In this document: piece by piece, positions 42,567 through 52,729 of the stretch
Position numbering within the stretch: position 1 is the stretch's first letter
How the letters are laid out: each line of letters starts with the position of its first letter
Origin: Pseudomonadota bacterium
GTDB lineage: Bacteria; Pseudomonadota; Alphaproteobacteria; Rhizobiales; Beijerinckiaceae
Direction: 5' to 3'
NCBI GenBank assembly: GCA_021780435.1
Contig: JAJXYV010000017.1
Span: forward strand, 1 to 55,818
Length of the DNA: 55,818 nt
Made by a program: the position numbers and the translations under genes
Notes under the pieces: model-generated
The model's input: only the letters and a program-made list of their open reading frames with translations
Database searches by the model: none
Told to the model about the DNA's origin: nothing

Positions 42567-43676
42567 ATGACCGACCGCATTCTGTTCGAAATCCTCGATT
42601 TTCCGGTCACTGCCTATGAGCTGGCGGGGGCGCTCGTCCTGCTGGCCCTGTTCGCGCTCGCCTTTTTCGCGCGCGGCGGGCGGCGGGCGCAAGAGGAGGC
42701 GCAGATGGCGGCGCTTTCGCGCGCTCATGCGGAAATGGCGGGGCGGCTGCAAACGCTCGCCGAGATCCTCGGCGGCCGCCAGGCCGATTTCGCCCGCACC
42801 GTCGCGGAAAAGCTCGATTCCTCGGCCCATCGGGTCAATGAACGGCTGGAGACTTCGGCGCGCGCCACCCTGGTCAATCTGAGCGCGCTCAATGAAAGGC
42901 TCGCCCTGATCGACGCCGCCCAGGCGCGGCTGGCCGGCCTGACCGAGGAAGTGGTCGGCCTCAAGGACGTTCTCGCCAACAAGCAGGCGCGGGGCGCTTT
43001 CGGCCAGGGACGGATGGAGGCGATCATCCGCGACGCCTTGCCGGCGAACGCCTACGCCTTCCAAAAGACGCTCTCGACCGGCGCGCGGCCCGATTGCGCC
43101 CTGAAACTGCCCGGCGACGACAAGATCCTGGCCATCGACGCCAAATTTCCGCTCGAGGCCTTCACCGCCTTGAAGGAAGCAGGCGACGAGGGGGCGAAAA
43201 AGGCCGCGCAGGCGCGCGTGCGCGCCGATCTCGGCAAACATGTCAAGGACGTGTCCGAGCGTTATCTCCTGCCCGGCGAGACCCAGGACGTGGCGATCCT
43301 CTTCGTCCCCTCGGAGTCCCTGTTCGCCGAATTGCACGAGCATTTCGACGACGTCATCCAGAAGGCCCATCGCGCCCGGGTGCTGATCGTCTCGCCCTCG
43401 CTGCTGCTCATGGCGATCCAGGTTCTGCAGGCCTTGGTCCGCGACGCCCTCGTGCGCGACCAGGCCCATGTCATTCAGGCCGAGACGCGCCGCCTCGTCG
43501 AGGACGTGGCGCGCCTGCGCCAGCGGGTCTTGAAGCTCGACAGCCATTTCCGCCAATCGCAGGAGGACGTCGCCGCAATCCTGACCTCATCGGAAAAGAT
43601 CGCTCGGACCGGTGAGCGCATCGACCGCATCGATTTTTCGAACGACAAGCCGGATTTCCTGACCGCGGCCCAATAA
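42567..43676 (+). CDS. rmuC: DNA recombination protein RmuC
   Basis: A 369-residue protein with a membrane-anchor helix (ELAGALVLLALFALAFFARGG), a coiled-coil region rich in Ala/Leu/Glu (~35-130), then the RmuC nuclease-like domain (ALPGDDKILAIDAKFPLEAF, FVPSESLFAELHEHFDDVI, and the VLIVSPSLLLMAIQVL block). RmuC limits rearrangements at inverted repeats and is a PD-(D/E)xK-type protein. The LexA-type box supports SOS control. Confidence 0.93.
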   Translation: MTDRILFEILDFPVTAYELAGALVLLALFALAFFARGGRRAQEEAQMAALSRAHAEMAGRLQTLAEILGGRQADFARTVAEKLDSSAHRVNERLETSARATLVNLSALNERLALIDAAQARLAGLTEEVVGLKDVLANKQARGAFGQGRMEAIIRDALPANAYAFQKTLSTGARPDCALKLPGDDKILAIDAKFPLEAFTALKEAGDEGAKKAAQARVRADLGKHVKDVSERYLLPGETQDVAILFVPSESLFAELHEHFDDVIQKAHRARVLIVSPSLLLMAIQVLQALVRDALVRDQAHVIQAETRRLVEDVARLRQRVLKLDSHFRQSQEDVAAILTSSEKIARTGERIDRIDFSNDKPDFLTAAQ

Positions 43677-43683
43677 GGCGCGC

Positions 43684-44289
43684 TCACAAATCCGTCCGGC
43701 TGCGCAGCGCCGCCGCGAGCGTGCCTTCATCCAGATAATCCAGCTCGCCGCCGACCGGCACGCCATGGGCGAGGCGCGTGCATTTTACTGAAAAGGGCGC
43801 AAGAAGCTCTGTCACGTAATGAGCCGTCGTCTGGCCATCGACCGTGGCGTTGACCGCCAGAATGACTTCCTTGACCCCGCCCGCGGCGACGCGCCCGACG
43901 AGACCCGCGATATTGAGGTCGTCGGGCCCGACGCCGTCGAGCGGCGACAAGGCGCCGCCGAGCACGTGATATTTCGCGCTCAGCGCCCCGGCGCGCTCCA
44001 GCGCCCAGAGGTCGCCCACGGTTTCGACCACGACGATCACGCTCGCGTCGCGCCGCGGATCGGCGCAGATGCTGCAAGGATCGCAGGTGTCGATATTGCC
44101 GCAGACGGAACAGGCGACGATCTTCTCCTTGGCCACGCGCATCGCCTCGGCGAGCGGGCCAAGCAGTTCCTCACGCTTGCGGATCAGATGCAGGGCGGCG
44201 CGCCGCGCCGAGCGCGGCCCGAGGCCCGGAAGGCGGGCCAGCAACTGGATCAGCCGCTCGATCTCCGGCCCGGCGACGCGTTCCGCCAT
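43684..44289 (-). CDS. recR: Recombination protein RecR
   Basis: A 201-residue protein that works with RecF/RecO to load RecA at gaps. [24 protein letters not shown] is the helix-hairpin-helix, [16 protein letters not shown] the zinc finger, and [13 protein letters not shown] starts the Toprim domain, ending with [38 protein letters not shown]. Convergent with rmuC, 7 bases between stops; third gene downstream of dnaX-ybaB. Confidence 0.96.
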   Translation of the reverse strand: MAERVAGPEIERLIQLLARLPGLGPRSARRAALHLIRKREELLGPLAEAMRVAKEKIVACSVCGNIDTCDPCSICADPRRDASVIVVVETVGDLWALERAGALSAKYHVLGGALSPLDGVGPDDLNIAGLVGRVAAGGVKEVILAVNATVDGQTTAHYVTELLAPFSVKCTRLAHGVPVGGELDYLDEGTLAAALRSRTDL

Positions 44290-44372
44290 TTGAATACCTT
44301 AGGAATCACACCAACGGCGCCAGGAGCGACGGCGACCATCGGCCCGCCACGCCAAGGCGCGGAAGGCAACGA

Positions 44373-44693
44373 CTAAAACGGCAGCTTCATTCCCGCGGGC
44401 AGGCCGAGGCCGGCGGTCATGCCCTTCATCTTTTCTTCCAGCAAGGCCTCGGCCTTGCGCCGCGCGTCGGCATGGGCGGCGACGATCAGATCCTCGAGAA
44501 TTTCCTTCTCGTCTTCCCTGATCAACGACGGATCGATCGAAAGGCCCTGCAGCGCTCCCTTTGCGGTGAGCGTGACCTTCACCAGCCCGCCGCCGGAAAG
44601 CCCCTCGACCGTGACATTGTCGAGCTCGGCCTGCATTTCGGCCATTTTGGCCTGCATGGCGCCGGCCTTTTTCATCAAACCCATGATGTCCAT
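44373..44693 (-). CDS. YbaB/EbfC nucleoid-associated protein
   Basis: A 106-residue dimeric DNA-binding protein: MGLMKKAGAMQAKMAEMQAEL (helical N-terminus), VTVEGLSGGGLVKVTLTAKG (sheet), DPSLIREDEKEILEDLIVAAHADARRKAE. The ATG follows directly after the dnaX TGA. The dnaX-ybaB-recR order is near-universal in bacteria. Its role in recombination or gene regulation is not settled. Confidence 0.94.
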   Translation of the reverse strand: MDIMGLMKKAGAMQAKMAEMQAELDNVTVEGLSGGGLVKVTLTAKGALQGLSIDPSLIREDEKEILEDLIVAAHADARRKAEALLEEKMKGMTAGLGLPAGMKLPF

Positions 44694-46556
44694 TCAGAAA
44701 TCCTCGTCTTCGGATTCGTCGATATAGGCGACCTCTTCGCTCGCCGCCTCCGGCGCCGCCGGGGGGGCTGCCGGCGCCGATTCCGCGTCGCCGCCGCTTA
44801 TGCCGACAATCGCCGCGCCGGGAAAGAGCTCCAGCGCCGCGCGCACGAAGGGATGGGCCTGCAACCCGACCCGCCGCTCGTTCTCGCGGGCCTCGGCCTG
44901 TTCGGCGAGGCTCGGCGCGCCTTCCGCCGAGGAGAGCGCGACCATCCAGCGCTGTCCGGTCCAGTCCTGCAATTTGCGGGCGAGCTGGGGCGCAAGGGCG
45001 GGCGACCCGCCGGGCGCCAGCGAAAATTCGAGCACGCCGGATTCGAAACGCACAAGGCGCACGTCGCGCTCAAGCGCCGTCTTCATCTGGATGTCGCGCT
45101 TCTCGCCCGCCAGAGCGACGAGTTCAGCGAACGTCCGGACGACGAGCGCCGGCGCGCTTGCCGCCGTCGGAGCCGGCGCCGGCGAAGGCGCGGGGATGGC
45201 GGGCGCTGCGGCGAGGCGCGGCGCCGCGCGCAAGGCGGCGGAAGGCCCCGGCGCCGACGGCGGAGAGGCGCCGTTCGACGGCCCGCGCGGGACCCCGGCC
45301 GGCGCAGAAGCGAGCCGTTTCAGGGCGTCCTCGGGCGTGGGGAGATCGGCGGCATAGGCGAGCCGCACCAGAACCATGTCGGCGGCGGGCAAAGGCCGCG
45401 GCGAGTCCTTCACCTCCTCAACGCCCTTGAGCAGGATCTGCCAGGCGCGCGACAGCGCGGACATCGAAAGGTTCTGCGCGAAAAAGCCGCCGCGCTCGCG
45501 CTCGACCTCGGTCGCGGAGGGGTCGACGACCGAGGGCGCGATCTTGGTCTTGGTGACGAAATGGACGAAGGAGGCAAGATCGACGAGGACCTGAGCCGGG
45601 TCCGCGCCGGCGTCATATTGCTCCTTGAGATTGGCCAGGGACCCGGCGATATCGCCCTTCATGACGCTTTCGAACAGGTCGATCACCCGCGAGCGGTCGG
45701 CGAGGCCGAGCATCAGGCGCAGGGCTTCGACCCCGACGGCCGAGCCCGCGCCGTGGGCGATCGCCTGATCGAGCAGAGACAGGGCGTCGCGCACCGATCC
45801 TTCCGAGGCGCGGGCGATCAAGGCGAGCGAATCATGCTCGATCTCGACCTTTTCCTTGTCGCAGATCATGGCGAGATGGCGGACCAGGGCCTCGGTCTCG
45901 ACCCGGCGCAGGTCGAAACGCAGGCAGCGCGAGCGCACGGTCACCGGGACCTTCTCGATTTCCGTCGTGGCGAACAGGAACTTGACGTGTTCCGGCGGCT
46001 CTTCGAGCGTTTTCAGCAGGCCGTTGAAGGCCGACTTCGAGAGCATGTGGACTTCGTCGATGATATAGACCTTGGTCCGCGCCATCACCGGCTTGTAGCG
46101 CGCGCTGTCCACGATTTCGCGGATGTCGTCGATGCTGGTGTGGGAGGCCGCGTCCATCTCGATCACGTCGACATGCCGCGATTCCATGATCGCCTGGCAA
46201 TGGACGCCGATCTCGTCCATGTGGATGGTCGGCCTGTTGACGGCGGGCCTGCCGTCGCGCGCCGGCAATTCGTAATTGAAGGCGCGGGCGAGAATGCGCG
46301 CCGTGGTGGTCTTGCCGACCCCGCGCACGCCCGTCAGCATATAGGCCTGGTGGATGCGGCCGATCTCGAAGGCGTTGGACAGGGTGCGGACCATCGGCTC
46401 CTGGCCGATCAGGTCTTCGAAGCGCGACGGACGATATTTTCGCGCCAGGACGCGATAGACGCCCGGCGGCTTTTCCGGCGCCGGGCTCGACGGCGCGTCG
46501 GTGAACAGGGCGCCGGACTGGCTTTCGCTCGGATTTGGCGCGGAATCGTCGATCAT
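44694..46556 (-). CDS. dnaX: DNA polymerase III subunit tau/gamma
   Basis: A 620-residue clamp-loader ATPase. The AAA+ core has LTGVRGVGKTTTARILARAFN (Walker A), VYIIDEVHMLSKSAFNGLLKTLEEPP (Walker B) and FATTEIEKVPVTVRSRCLRF (sensor 1). The usual four-Cys zinc module is reduced to a single Cys in GVHCQAIMESRHVDVIEMD. A Pro/Ala-rich linker (~430-475) precedes the tau-specific C-terminal domain. I chose the ATG at 46556 after the Arg-rich stretch. The SRP RNA gene is just upstream. Confidence 0.94.
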   Translation of the reverse strand: MIDDSAPNPSESQSGALFTDAPSSPAPEKPPGVYRVLARKYRPSRFEDLIGQEPMVRTLSNAFEIGRIHQAYMLTGVRGVGKTTTARILARAFNYELPARDGRPAVNRPTIHMDEIGVHCQAIMESRHVDVIEMDAASHTSIDDIREIVDSARYKPVMARTKVYIIDEVHMLSKSAFNGLLKTLEEPPEHVKFLFATTEIEKVPVTVRSRCLRFDLRRVETEALVRHLAMICDKEKVEIEHDSLALIARASEGSVRDALSLLDQAIAHGAGSAVGVEALRLMLGLADRSRVIDLFESVMKGDIAGSLANLKEQYDAGADPAQVLVDLASFVHFVTKTKIAPSVVDPSATEVERERGGFFAQNLSMSALSRAWQILLKGVEEVKDSPRPLPAADMVLVRLAYAADLPTPEDALKRLASAPAGVPRGPSNGASPPSAPGPSAALRAAPRLAAAPAIPAPSPAPAPTAASAPALVVRTFAELVALAGEKRDIQMKTALERDVRLVRFESGVLEFSLAPGGSPALAPQLARKLQDWTGQRWMVALSSAEGAPSLAEQAEARENERRVGLQAHPFVRAALELFPGAAIVGISGGDAESAPAAPPAAPEAASEEVAYIDESEDEDF

Positions 46557-46668
46557 CGAACCGCCGTGAGAAGGCGCCAGCGGTCGTCGGGCGCGCGAAC
46601 CAGAACCTTTTCGCAAGACCGCGTAGCGACCCGCGGAATGCGACCCGCCGGGCGAAGCCGCAAAAGTA

Positions 46669-46761
46669 GGAGGTTGGACGAAGACCCGCCCATTCTCGTT
46701 AGGGCTGCTTCCTTCCGGACCTGACCCGGTTGGCGAGTGGAACGTCCACCGCCAACCTCCC
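46669..46761 (-). ncRNA. ffs: Signal recognition particle RNA (small, 4.5S-type)
   Basis: The minus strand carries the universal apical motif GGTCAGGTCCGGAAGGAAGC (loop residues) followed by AGCCC. The ends GGAGGTTGG and CCAACCTCC are complementary and close the long hairpin, giving about 93 nucleotides without an Alu domain. The RNA binds Ffh to target membrane proteins. It lies about 110 bases before dnaX on the same strand, a frequent alphaproteobacterial arrangement. Ends are placed by the base-paired termini and may shift a few bases. Confidence 0.93.
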
Positions 46762-46915
46762 GACGCCTATTTGGACCATCGAGGGTCTTTATGCAAGGGG
46801 CGCGGCAATTCGGGAAAGCGGAATTCCGGCGCAAAGACACGACGCGGCGCATGCGCCGAAGCTGTGGTATCGTGCAAGGCGGGTTCGACGCCGCGATACG
46901 CCGGGAGGCTGCGAA

Positions 46916-47764
46916 ATGGGCAAGAAAGACAAGAAGCATCGCGAAATCGACGCCGAGGCCAAATCCATCGGCGGCAAGCTCTCCAACAAGCTTTACGAGA
47001 AGGAGCTGGCCAGGCTCCATGTCGAACTCGTGAAACTCCAGCAATGGGTCGTGGCCAAGGGCCTCAAGGTCTGCATCATTTTCGAAGGACGCGACGGCGC
47101 CGGCAAGGGCGGCTGCATCAAGGCGATCACCGAGCGCGTCAGCCCGCGCGTCTTCCGCGTCGTCGCGCTGCCCGCGCCGACCGAGCGACAGAAGTCGCAG
47201 ATGTACATCCAGCGCTATATCGAGCATTTCCCCGCCGCCGGCGAGGTCGTGATCTTCGACCGCTCCTGGTACAATCGCCCGGGCGTCGAGCGGGTCATGG
47301 GCTTCGCCACCGATGAACAGGTCGAGCGCTTTCTGCTGATGGCCCCAGCTGTCGAGAGGGCCATGATCGAAGCGGGGATCATCCTGCTGAAATACTGGCT
47401 TGAGGTCAGCATGGAGGAGCAGGAGCGCCGCCTCGAAGCGCGCATCGACGACGGCCGCAAGATCTGGAAGCTCTCGCCGATGGACCTGAAGAGCTTCAGC
47501 AAATGGTACGATTATTCCCGCGCCCGCGACGCCATGTTCGCGGCCACCGACACCTCCTGGGGTCCCTGGTATGTCCTGCGCTCCGACGACAAGAAGCGGG
47601 CGCGGCTCAATGTGATCTCGCATCTGCTGAAGCACATTCCCTACGAGGACGTGCCGCGCGACAAGGTGAAACTGCCGAAGCGCGAGGGACCCAAGGGCTA
47701 TGTCGAGCCGGACTATCCATACAAATATGTGACCGAACACGATTGGGGCGTGGAAAAGGCCTAA
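46916..47764 (+). CDS. ppk2: Polyphosphate kinase 2 family protein
   Basis: A 282-residue cytosolic enzyme using polyphosphate to phosphorylate nucleotides. IIFEGRDGAGKGGCIKAITER is Walker A, VVIFDRSWYNRPGVERVMGF is the Walker B/lid region, and ARDAMFAATDTSWGPWYVLRSDDKKRAR is family typical. The N-terminus is a short charged extension. CCGGGAGG precedes the ATG. It overlaps the convergent putA end by four bases (stops CTAA). Class I or III activity cannot be told apart. Confidence 0.92.
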   Translation: MGKKDKKHREIDAEAKSIGGKLSNKLYEKELARLHVELVKLQQWVVAKGLKVCIIFEGRDGAGKGGCIKAITERVSPRVFRVVALPAPTERQKSQMYIQRYIEHFPAAGEVVIFDRSWYNRPGVERVMGFATDEQVERFLLMAPAVERAMIEAGIILLKYWLEVSMEEQERRLEARIDDGRKIWKLSPMDLKSFSKWYDYSRARDAMFAATDTSWGPWYVLRSDDKKRARLNVISHLLKHIPYEDVPRDKVKLPKREGPKGYVEPDYPYKYVTEHDWGVEKA

Positions 47765-50748
47765 TCCTCCATCGACAGGAGGCCGGCGTCGCCGCCGAGC
47801 GACGCCGTGTTCACGGTCAGCGTGGTTTCGCGGGTGAAACGGCGCAGATAATCCGGCCCGCCGGCCTTTGGGCCGCTCCCGCTCAGGCCGAAGCCGCCGA
47901 AAGGCTGGCTGCCGACCACCGCGCCGATCATGTTGCGGTTGACATAGATATTCCCGGCCGGCGCCCGGCGCGCGAGTTCGGCGATGCGCCCGTCGATCCG
48001 GCTGTGCAGGCCGAGAGTCAGGCCATAGCCCGACGCCGCGATCTCGTCGATCAGATCCGAAAAGCCTTCCGCCCGCCAGCTCGTCACATGGAGCACGGGG
48101 CCGAAGATTTCGCGCGTCAGGTCGCGCGGCGAGTCGAGCCGCACGATATGGGGCGCGACGAAGTTCCCGCTCTTGGGCGCCGCGCCGGCATAGAGAACGC
48201 GCCCCTCGGCGGTGCGGCCCGCGAGATAGGCCTCGAGCGCCGCTTTCGCTGCGGCGTCGATGACCGGGCCGATATGGGTGGCGACCTCGCGCGGATCGCC
48301 GATGCGCAATTCGCGCGCCGCGCCGATCAGCATGTCGAGCGCGGGCGCGTAAATATCCTCCTGCAGGCAGAGCAGGCGCAGCGCCGAACAGCGTTGGCCG
48401 GCGGAGCGGAAGGCCGAGGCCAGGACGTCGTCGGTCACCTGCTCCAGCAGGGCGGTCGAATCGACGATCATCGCATTGATCCCGCCCGTCTCGGCGATCA
48501 GCGGAACGATCGGGCCGCCGCGCGCGGCCAGGGCGCGCTGGATCGACTGCGCGGTCTCGACCGAGCCGGTGAAGGCGACGCCCGCCGCGCGCGGATCCGC
48601 AACCAGCGCCGCGCCGACAGCGCCGTCGCCGGGGGCGCAGACCAGCGCGCCGTCGGGCAAGCCCGCCGCCGCAAACAATTGCGCCGCGACAAGGGCGATG
48701 CGCGGCGTCTGTTCCGCCGGCTTGGCGACCACGCAATTTCCCGCCGCCAGCGCCGCCGCGATCTGGCCGGAAAAAATGGCGAGCGGGAAGTTCCACGGCG
48801 AAATGCAGACAAAAACGCCGCGCCCGTGTCGGCGCAGAAGATTGTCCTCGCCGGTCACGCCGGGCAGCGGCAAGGCGGCGCAAATCTTTTTCGCCTCGGC
48901 TGCATAATAGCGGCATAAATCCGCCGCCTCGCGGACTTCGGCAAGACAATCGTCGAGCGTCTTTCCCGCTTCCTCATGCAGGAGAGCGATCAGCCTGCCG
49001 CGTTCGGATTCGACGAGGTCGGCGACGCGCAGCAGAATATCGGCGCGCCGTGCCACCGGCGTCCCGCTCCAGGCCGGGAAGGCCTCTTGCGCGCGCACGA
49101 GAGCGGTCTCGGCCTCGACGGCATGCGGAACGATGGCGTCCGCAGCGCCCCGATGCGGCGCGATCTCGGCGAGAAGGCCCGCCAGCGCCGCGCGGTCGCC
49201 GAATTCGACGCCCGCGGAGTTCTTGCGCTCCGGCGCGAAAAGATCGCGTGGCAAAGGCAGGCGGCTATGACGGGCGCGGCCCGAGGCGCGCAAAATGTCC
49301 AGCGGATCGGCGAGAAGGTCCGTTTCCGAAATCTCTGGCTCGGCGGCGCGCGCGACGAAAGAGGTATTGGCGCCGTTTTCGATCAGGCGCCGCACCAGAT
49401 AGGCGAGCAGGTCGCGGTGAGGCCCGACCGGCGCATAGACGCGGCAGGCGACGCCCGAATGCTGACGCAGCGCCTCATGCAAGGCCTCGCCCATGCCATG
49501 GAGGCGCTGAAATTCGTAATCCCGGCGCCCGCGCGCCCGGGCGACGATCGACGCCGCGGTCAGCGCATTATGGGTGGCGAATTGCGGAAAGACGTGACTC
49601 GCCGCCAGCAACCGGTCGGCGCAGGCGAGGTAATTCAGGTCGGTCATCGCCTTGCGGGTGAAGACCGGATAATCCGCCAGCCCCCGCTCCTGCGCCCGCT
49701 TGATCTCGCTGTCCCAATAGGCGCCTTTGACGAGGCGCATCGTCACCCGCCGGCCGAAACGGCGCGCCAGTTCCGCGACATGGTCGATCACCGCGCCCGC
49801 ACGCTTCTGATAGGCCTGGACCGCAACGCCGAAGCCTTCCCAGCCTGCAAGCGAAGGATCGGCGAGGACGCGCCCGATGACGTCGAGCGACAATTCCAGC
49901 CGGTCGGCCTCCTCGGCGTCCACCGTGAGCCCGATATCCTGTTCCCTGGCGAGACCCGCCAACTCCCGCAAGCGCGGAGCAAGTTCGGCGCGGACCCGCT
50001 CGTTGGCGATCGCCTCATAGCGCGGGTGAAGCGCCGACAGCTTGACCGAAATCCCCGGCCTTCGCGGGGGGCCTTCGCCTTCAGCCGCCTCGCCGATTGC
50101 CTGGATCGCATGCGCATAGGCCTCGAAATGCGCGCGCGCGTCCTGCGCCGTGCGCGCCCCCTCCCCCAGCATGTCGAAGGAATGGAGGTCTTTCCGGCAA
50201 GCCGGCGATTTCGCGCGGGCAAGGGCCGCGTGAATCGTGTCGCCGAAGACAAAATGGCCGCCGAGAAGGCGCAACGCCTGACGCGCGGCGGTGCGCAAGG
50301 CCGGGGCGCCTAAACGCCGCGCCAGACCGGCGACGACCGGGCGCGGCGAGAATTCGGCTTCGACCAGCCGCGCCGACAGGCCCAAGGCGAAAGCGCAGGC
50401 CTGGATCAGCGGCGCGTCGGAACGCAGCGCGTGACCTTCGAAATCGCCTGCCGCGAGCTTGTCGGCGAGCAGTAGATCGGCCGTCGGATTGTCGGGCGCC
50501 CGCGCGAGCGCTTCGGCCAAGGCCATGACCGCGAGACCCTCGCGCGACGACAGCCGGAATTCGCGCAGGAAATCCTCGACCCCGACGACGCCGGGCGGTC
50601 GCGAACGGATCGCGCCCAGCAATCGTGCAGCGAGGGCGGTTTCCGCCGCGCGGAGATCGTCGCGCGACGGCGCCGCCAGCCACAGGCGGGCGAAATCCTC
50701 GTCGGGCGGAGCATAGGGCGCCGAAAAGGCATTGCTTTCGTCGGTCAT
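47761..50748 (-). CDS. putA: Bifunctional proline dehydrogenase/glutamate-semialdehyde dehydrogenase
   Basis: A 995-residue flavoenzyme oxidising proline to glutamate. The PRODH barrel (~130-470) has SVKLSALHPRYE, DAEEADRLELSLDV, YQKRAGAVIDH, RLVKGAYWDSEIK and HNALTAASI with the FAD/proline contacts. The ALDH domain (~510-985) has SPWNFPLAIFSGQIAAALAAGN, FTGSVETAQ, AETGGINAMIVDSTA and the catalytic Cys in SAGQRCSALRLL. No ribbon-helix-helix DNA-binding region is present at the N-terminus, so it is the non-autoregulatory type. It has no adjacent putP or putR. Confidence 0.95.
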   Translation of the reverse strand: MTDESNAFSAPYAPPDEDFARLWLAAPSRDDLRAAETALAARLLGAIRSRPPGVVGVEDFLREFRLSSREGLAVMALAEALARAPDNPTADLLLADKLAAGDFEGHALRSDAPLIQACAFALGLSARLVEAEFSPRPVVAGLARRLGAPALRTAARQALRLLGGHFVFGDTIHAALARAKSPACRKDLHSFDMLGEGARTAQDARAHFEAYAHAIQAIGEAAEGEGPPRRPGISVKLSALHPRYEAIANERVRAELAPRLRELAGLAREQDIGLTVDAEEADRLELSLDVIGRVLADPSLAGWEGFGVAVQAYQKRAGAVIDHVAELARRFGRRVTMRLVKGAYWDSEIKRAQERGLADYPVFTRKAMTDLNYLACADRLLAASHVFPQFATHNALTAASIVARARGRRDYEFQRLHGMGEALHEALRQHSGVACRVYAPVGPHRDLLAYLVRRLIENGANTSFVARAAEPEISETDLLADPLDILRASGRARHSRLPLPRDLFAPERKNSAGVEFGDRAALAGLLAEIAPHRGAADAIVPHAVEAETALVRAQEAFPAWSGTPVARRADILLRVADLVESERGRLIALLHEEAGKTLDDCLAEVREAADLCRYYAAEAKKICAALPLPGVTGEDNLLRRHGRGVFVCISPWNFPLAIFSGQIAAALAAGNCVVAKPAEQTPRIALVAAQLFAAAGLPDGALVCAPGDGAVGAALVADPRAAGVAFTGSVETAQSIQRALAARGGPIVPLIAETGGINAMIVDSTALLEQVTDDVLASAFRSAGQRCSALRLLCLQEDIYAPALDMLIGAARELRIGDPREVATHIGPVIDAAAKAALEAYLAGRTAEGRVLYAGAAPKSGNFVAPHIVRLDSPRDLTREIFGPVLHVTSWRAEGFSDLIDEIAASGYGLTLGLHSRIDGRIAELARRAPAGNIYVNRNMIGAVVGSQPFGGFGLSGSGPKAGGPDYLRRFTRETTLTVNTASLGGDAGLLSMED

Positions 50749-50830
50749 GCGCGCCCGCCCGCAGATTGAGCCGGCGCCATGATAGCAGATTCGCAGAGGG
50801 CCGCGCGGCGTGAGCGCAGCCCCGAAACGA

Positions 50831-52729
50831 TCAGTCGGCGGCGACGACCTGACGATCGCGCAGATAGTTCACGATGCGCTCGGCCATCTTTTCGGCGCTT
50901 CCATCGTCGGGCGTCAGGACGATTTCGGCGTTTTCCGGCCGTTCATAGGGCTGGTCGACGCCGGTGAAATTCTTGATCTCGCCCGCGAGCGCCCGCTTGT
51001 AGAGCCCTTTGTGGTCGCGCTGGATGCAGACCTCCAGCGGCGTGTCGACAAAAATCTCGACGAATTCGCCAGGGTCGAGCAGTTCGCGCACCATGCGCCG
51101 CTCGGCCTCGAAGGGCGAGATGAAGGAGGACAGGACGATCAGGCCGGCGTCCACCATCAATTTCGACACTTCGCCGACGCGGCGGATGTTCTCGACGCGG
51201 TCCGCGTCGGTGAAGCCGAGATCGCGGTTGAGGCCATGGCGCAGATTGTCGCCGTCGAGCGTGATCGTATGGGCGTGCTGCCCGGCGAGCTTCATTTCCA
51301 CCAGATTGGCGACCGTGGATTTGCCTGAACCGGAAAGCCCGGTAAACCACAGCACGACCGGCTTCTGTTGCTTCAAGGCGGAGCGGACCTCCTTGGTCAC
51401 GCTCATGTGCTGGAGATGAACATTGCTGGCGCGCCGCAGGGGGAAGGCGATCGTGCCGATCGCCACCGTCGCGTTGGTCGTGCGGTCGATCAGCAGAAAG
51501 GCGCCGCTGTTGCGAAAATGTTCGAAGGGATCGATGCAGAGCGCCCGGGTCGTCGAAATGTTGCAGAAGCCGATCTCGTTGAGGCGCAGCGTTTTCGCCG
51601 CCATTTTCTCCTGGTTCGAGATGTTCAGCCGGTGCTTGATCTCGGTCACGCTCGCCGGGACGGTGCGGCCGTTGACCTTGATGAAATAGGAACGGCCGGG
51701 CAGCAGCTTTTCCGCGCCCATCCAGAACAGGTGGGCGGCGAATTGCTCGACGACCACGGGACGATCCGCGACATGGCAGATCACGTCGCCACGGGTGGCG
51801 TCGATCTCCTCGGTGAAAACGAGCGTCACCGAGTCATTGGCTTCGGCGCTCTCGCGATCGCCGTCCATGGTGACGATGCGCGCGACATGGGTGGTAAGGC
51901 CGGTGTCGGCGATGCAGATTTCGTCGCCGACCCTGACCCGCCCCGACATGACGGTTCCGCTCATGCCGCGGAAGTCAAGATTGGGCCGGTTGACCCATTG
52001 GATCGGGAAGCGCAGGGGCGCATCGACCGCTTCGTCCGCGACATCGATCGTTTCGAGATAATCGAGGAGGCAAGGGCCCTGATGCCAGGGCATATAGGTC
52101 GAACGCGCGGTGACATTGGCGCCAAAACGCGCCGACATCGGGATCGCGACGAGGGTTCGAAACCCCATGCCGCTGGCGTGCCGGGAGAAGTCGGTCACAA
52201 TGGCGTTGAACACCGCCTCGTTGTAATTGACCATGTCCATCTTGTTGATGGCCAGCACGACATGGCGGATGCCAAGCATGGACACGAGCGCCATGTGGCG
52301 CAGGGTCTGGTCGAGAACGCCCTTGCGGGCGTCGATGAGCAGGATCGCCAGGTCGCAATTGGCGGCGCCGGTCGCCATATTGCGGGTATATTGCTCGTGT
52401 CCGGGCGTATCCGCGATGATGAAGGAGCGCCGGTCAGTCGAAAAATAGCGATAGGCGACATCGATCGTGATGCCCTGCTGCTGCTCGGCTTCGAGGCCGT
52501 CAACGAGCAAGGCGAGGTCGAGGTCGTCGCCGGTTGTGCCGAATTTGCGCGAATCGCGCTCGAGCGTGACGAGTTGATCGTCCGGCACGAGGCCGCGATC
52601 GTAAAGGATGCGTCCGATCAGCGTGGACTTGCCGTCATCGACCGAGCCGCAGGTGAGCAGGCGCAGGGTCGGAAGCCCCATGGAATCGTCACTGTCGCGC
52701 GCCGGGATTTTTCTCATCGAACGGGTCAT
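50831..52729 (-). CDS. cysNC: Fused sulfate adenylyltransferase large subunit/adenylylsulfate kinase
   Basis: A 632-residue two-domain protein. The CysN GTPase part has [19 protein letters not shown] near residue 25, [12 protein letters not shown], and [11 protein letters not shown]; it drives APS formation with CysD. The C-terminal CysC kinase starts near 455 with [17 protein letters not shown] and makes [19 protein letters not shown] and [14 protein letters not shown] are family blocks. The ATG overlaps the cysD stop (TGATG). NodQ-type proteins share this architecture. No cysH/cysI is seen here. Confidence 0.95.
   Translation of the reverse strand: MTRSMRKIPARDSDDSMGLPTLRLLTCGSVDDGKSTLIGRILYDRGLVPDDQLVTLERDSRKFGTTGDDLDLALLVDGLEAEQQQGITIDVAYRYFSTDRRSFIIADTPGHEQYTRNMATGAANCDLAILLIDARKGVLDQTLRHMALVSMLGIRHVVLAINKMDMVNYNEAVFNAIVTDFSRHASGMGFRTLVAIPMSARFGANVTARSTYMPWHQGPCLLDYLETIDVADEAVDAPLRFPIQWVNRPNLDFRGMSGTVMSGRVRVGDEICIADTGLTTHVARIVTMDGDRESAEANDSVTLVFTEEIDATRGDVICHVADRPVVVEQFAAHLFWMGAEKLLPGRSYFIKVNGRTVPASVTEIKHRLNISNQEKMAAKTLRLNEIGFCNISTTRALCIDPFEHFRNSGAFLLIDRTTNATVAIGTIAFPLRRASNVHLQHMSVTKEVRSALKQQKPVVLWFTGLSGSGKSTVANLVEMKLAGQHAHTITLDGDNLRHGLNRDLGFTDADRVENIRRVGEVSKLMVDAGLIVLSSFISPFEAERRMVRELLDPGEFVEIFVDTPLEVCIQRDHKGLYKRALAGEIKNFTGVDQPYERPENAEIVLTPDDGSAEKMAERIVNYLRDRQVVAAD

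Noticed and set aside
46553-48949. 798-codon minus-strand frame across dnaX start, SRP RNA, ppk2 and putA end
   Set aside because: It covers the SRP RNA and reads antisense to ppk2 and out of frame in putA; Arg-rich low-complexity translation.
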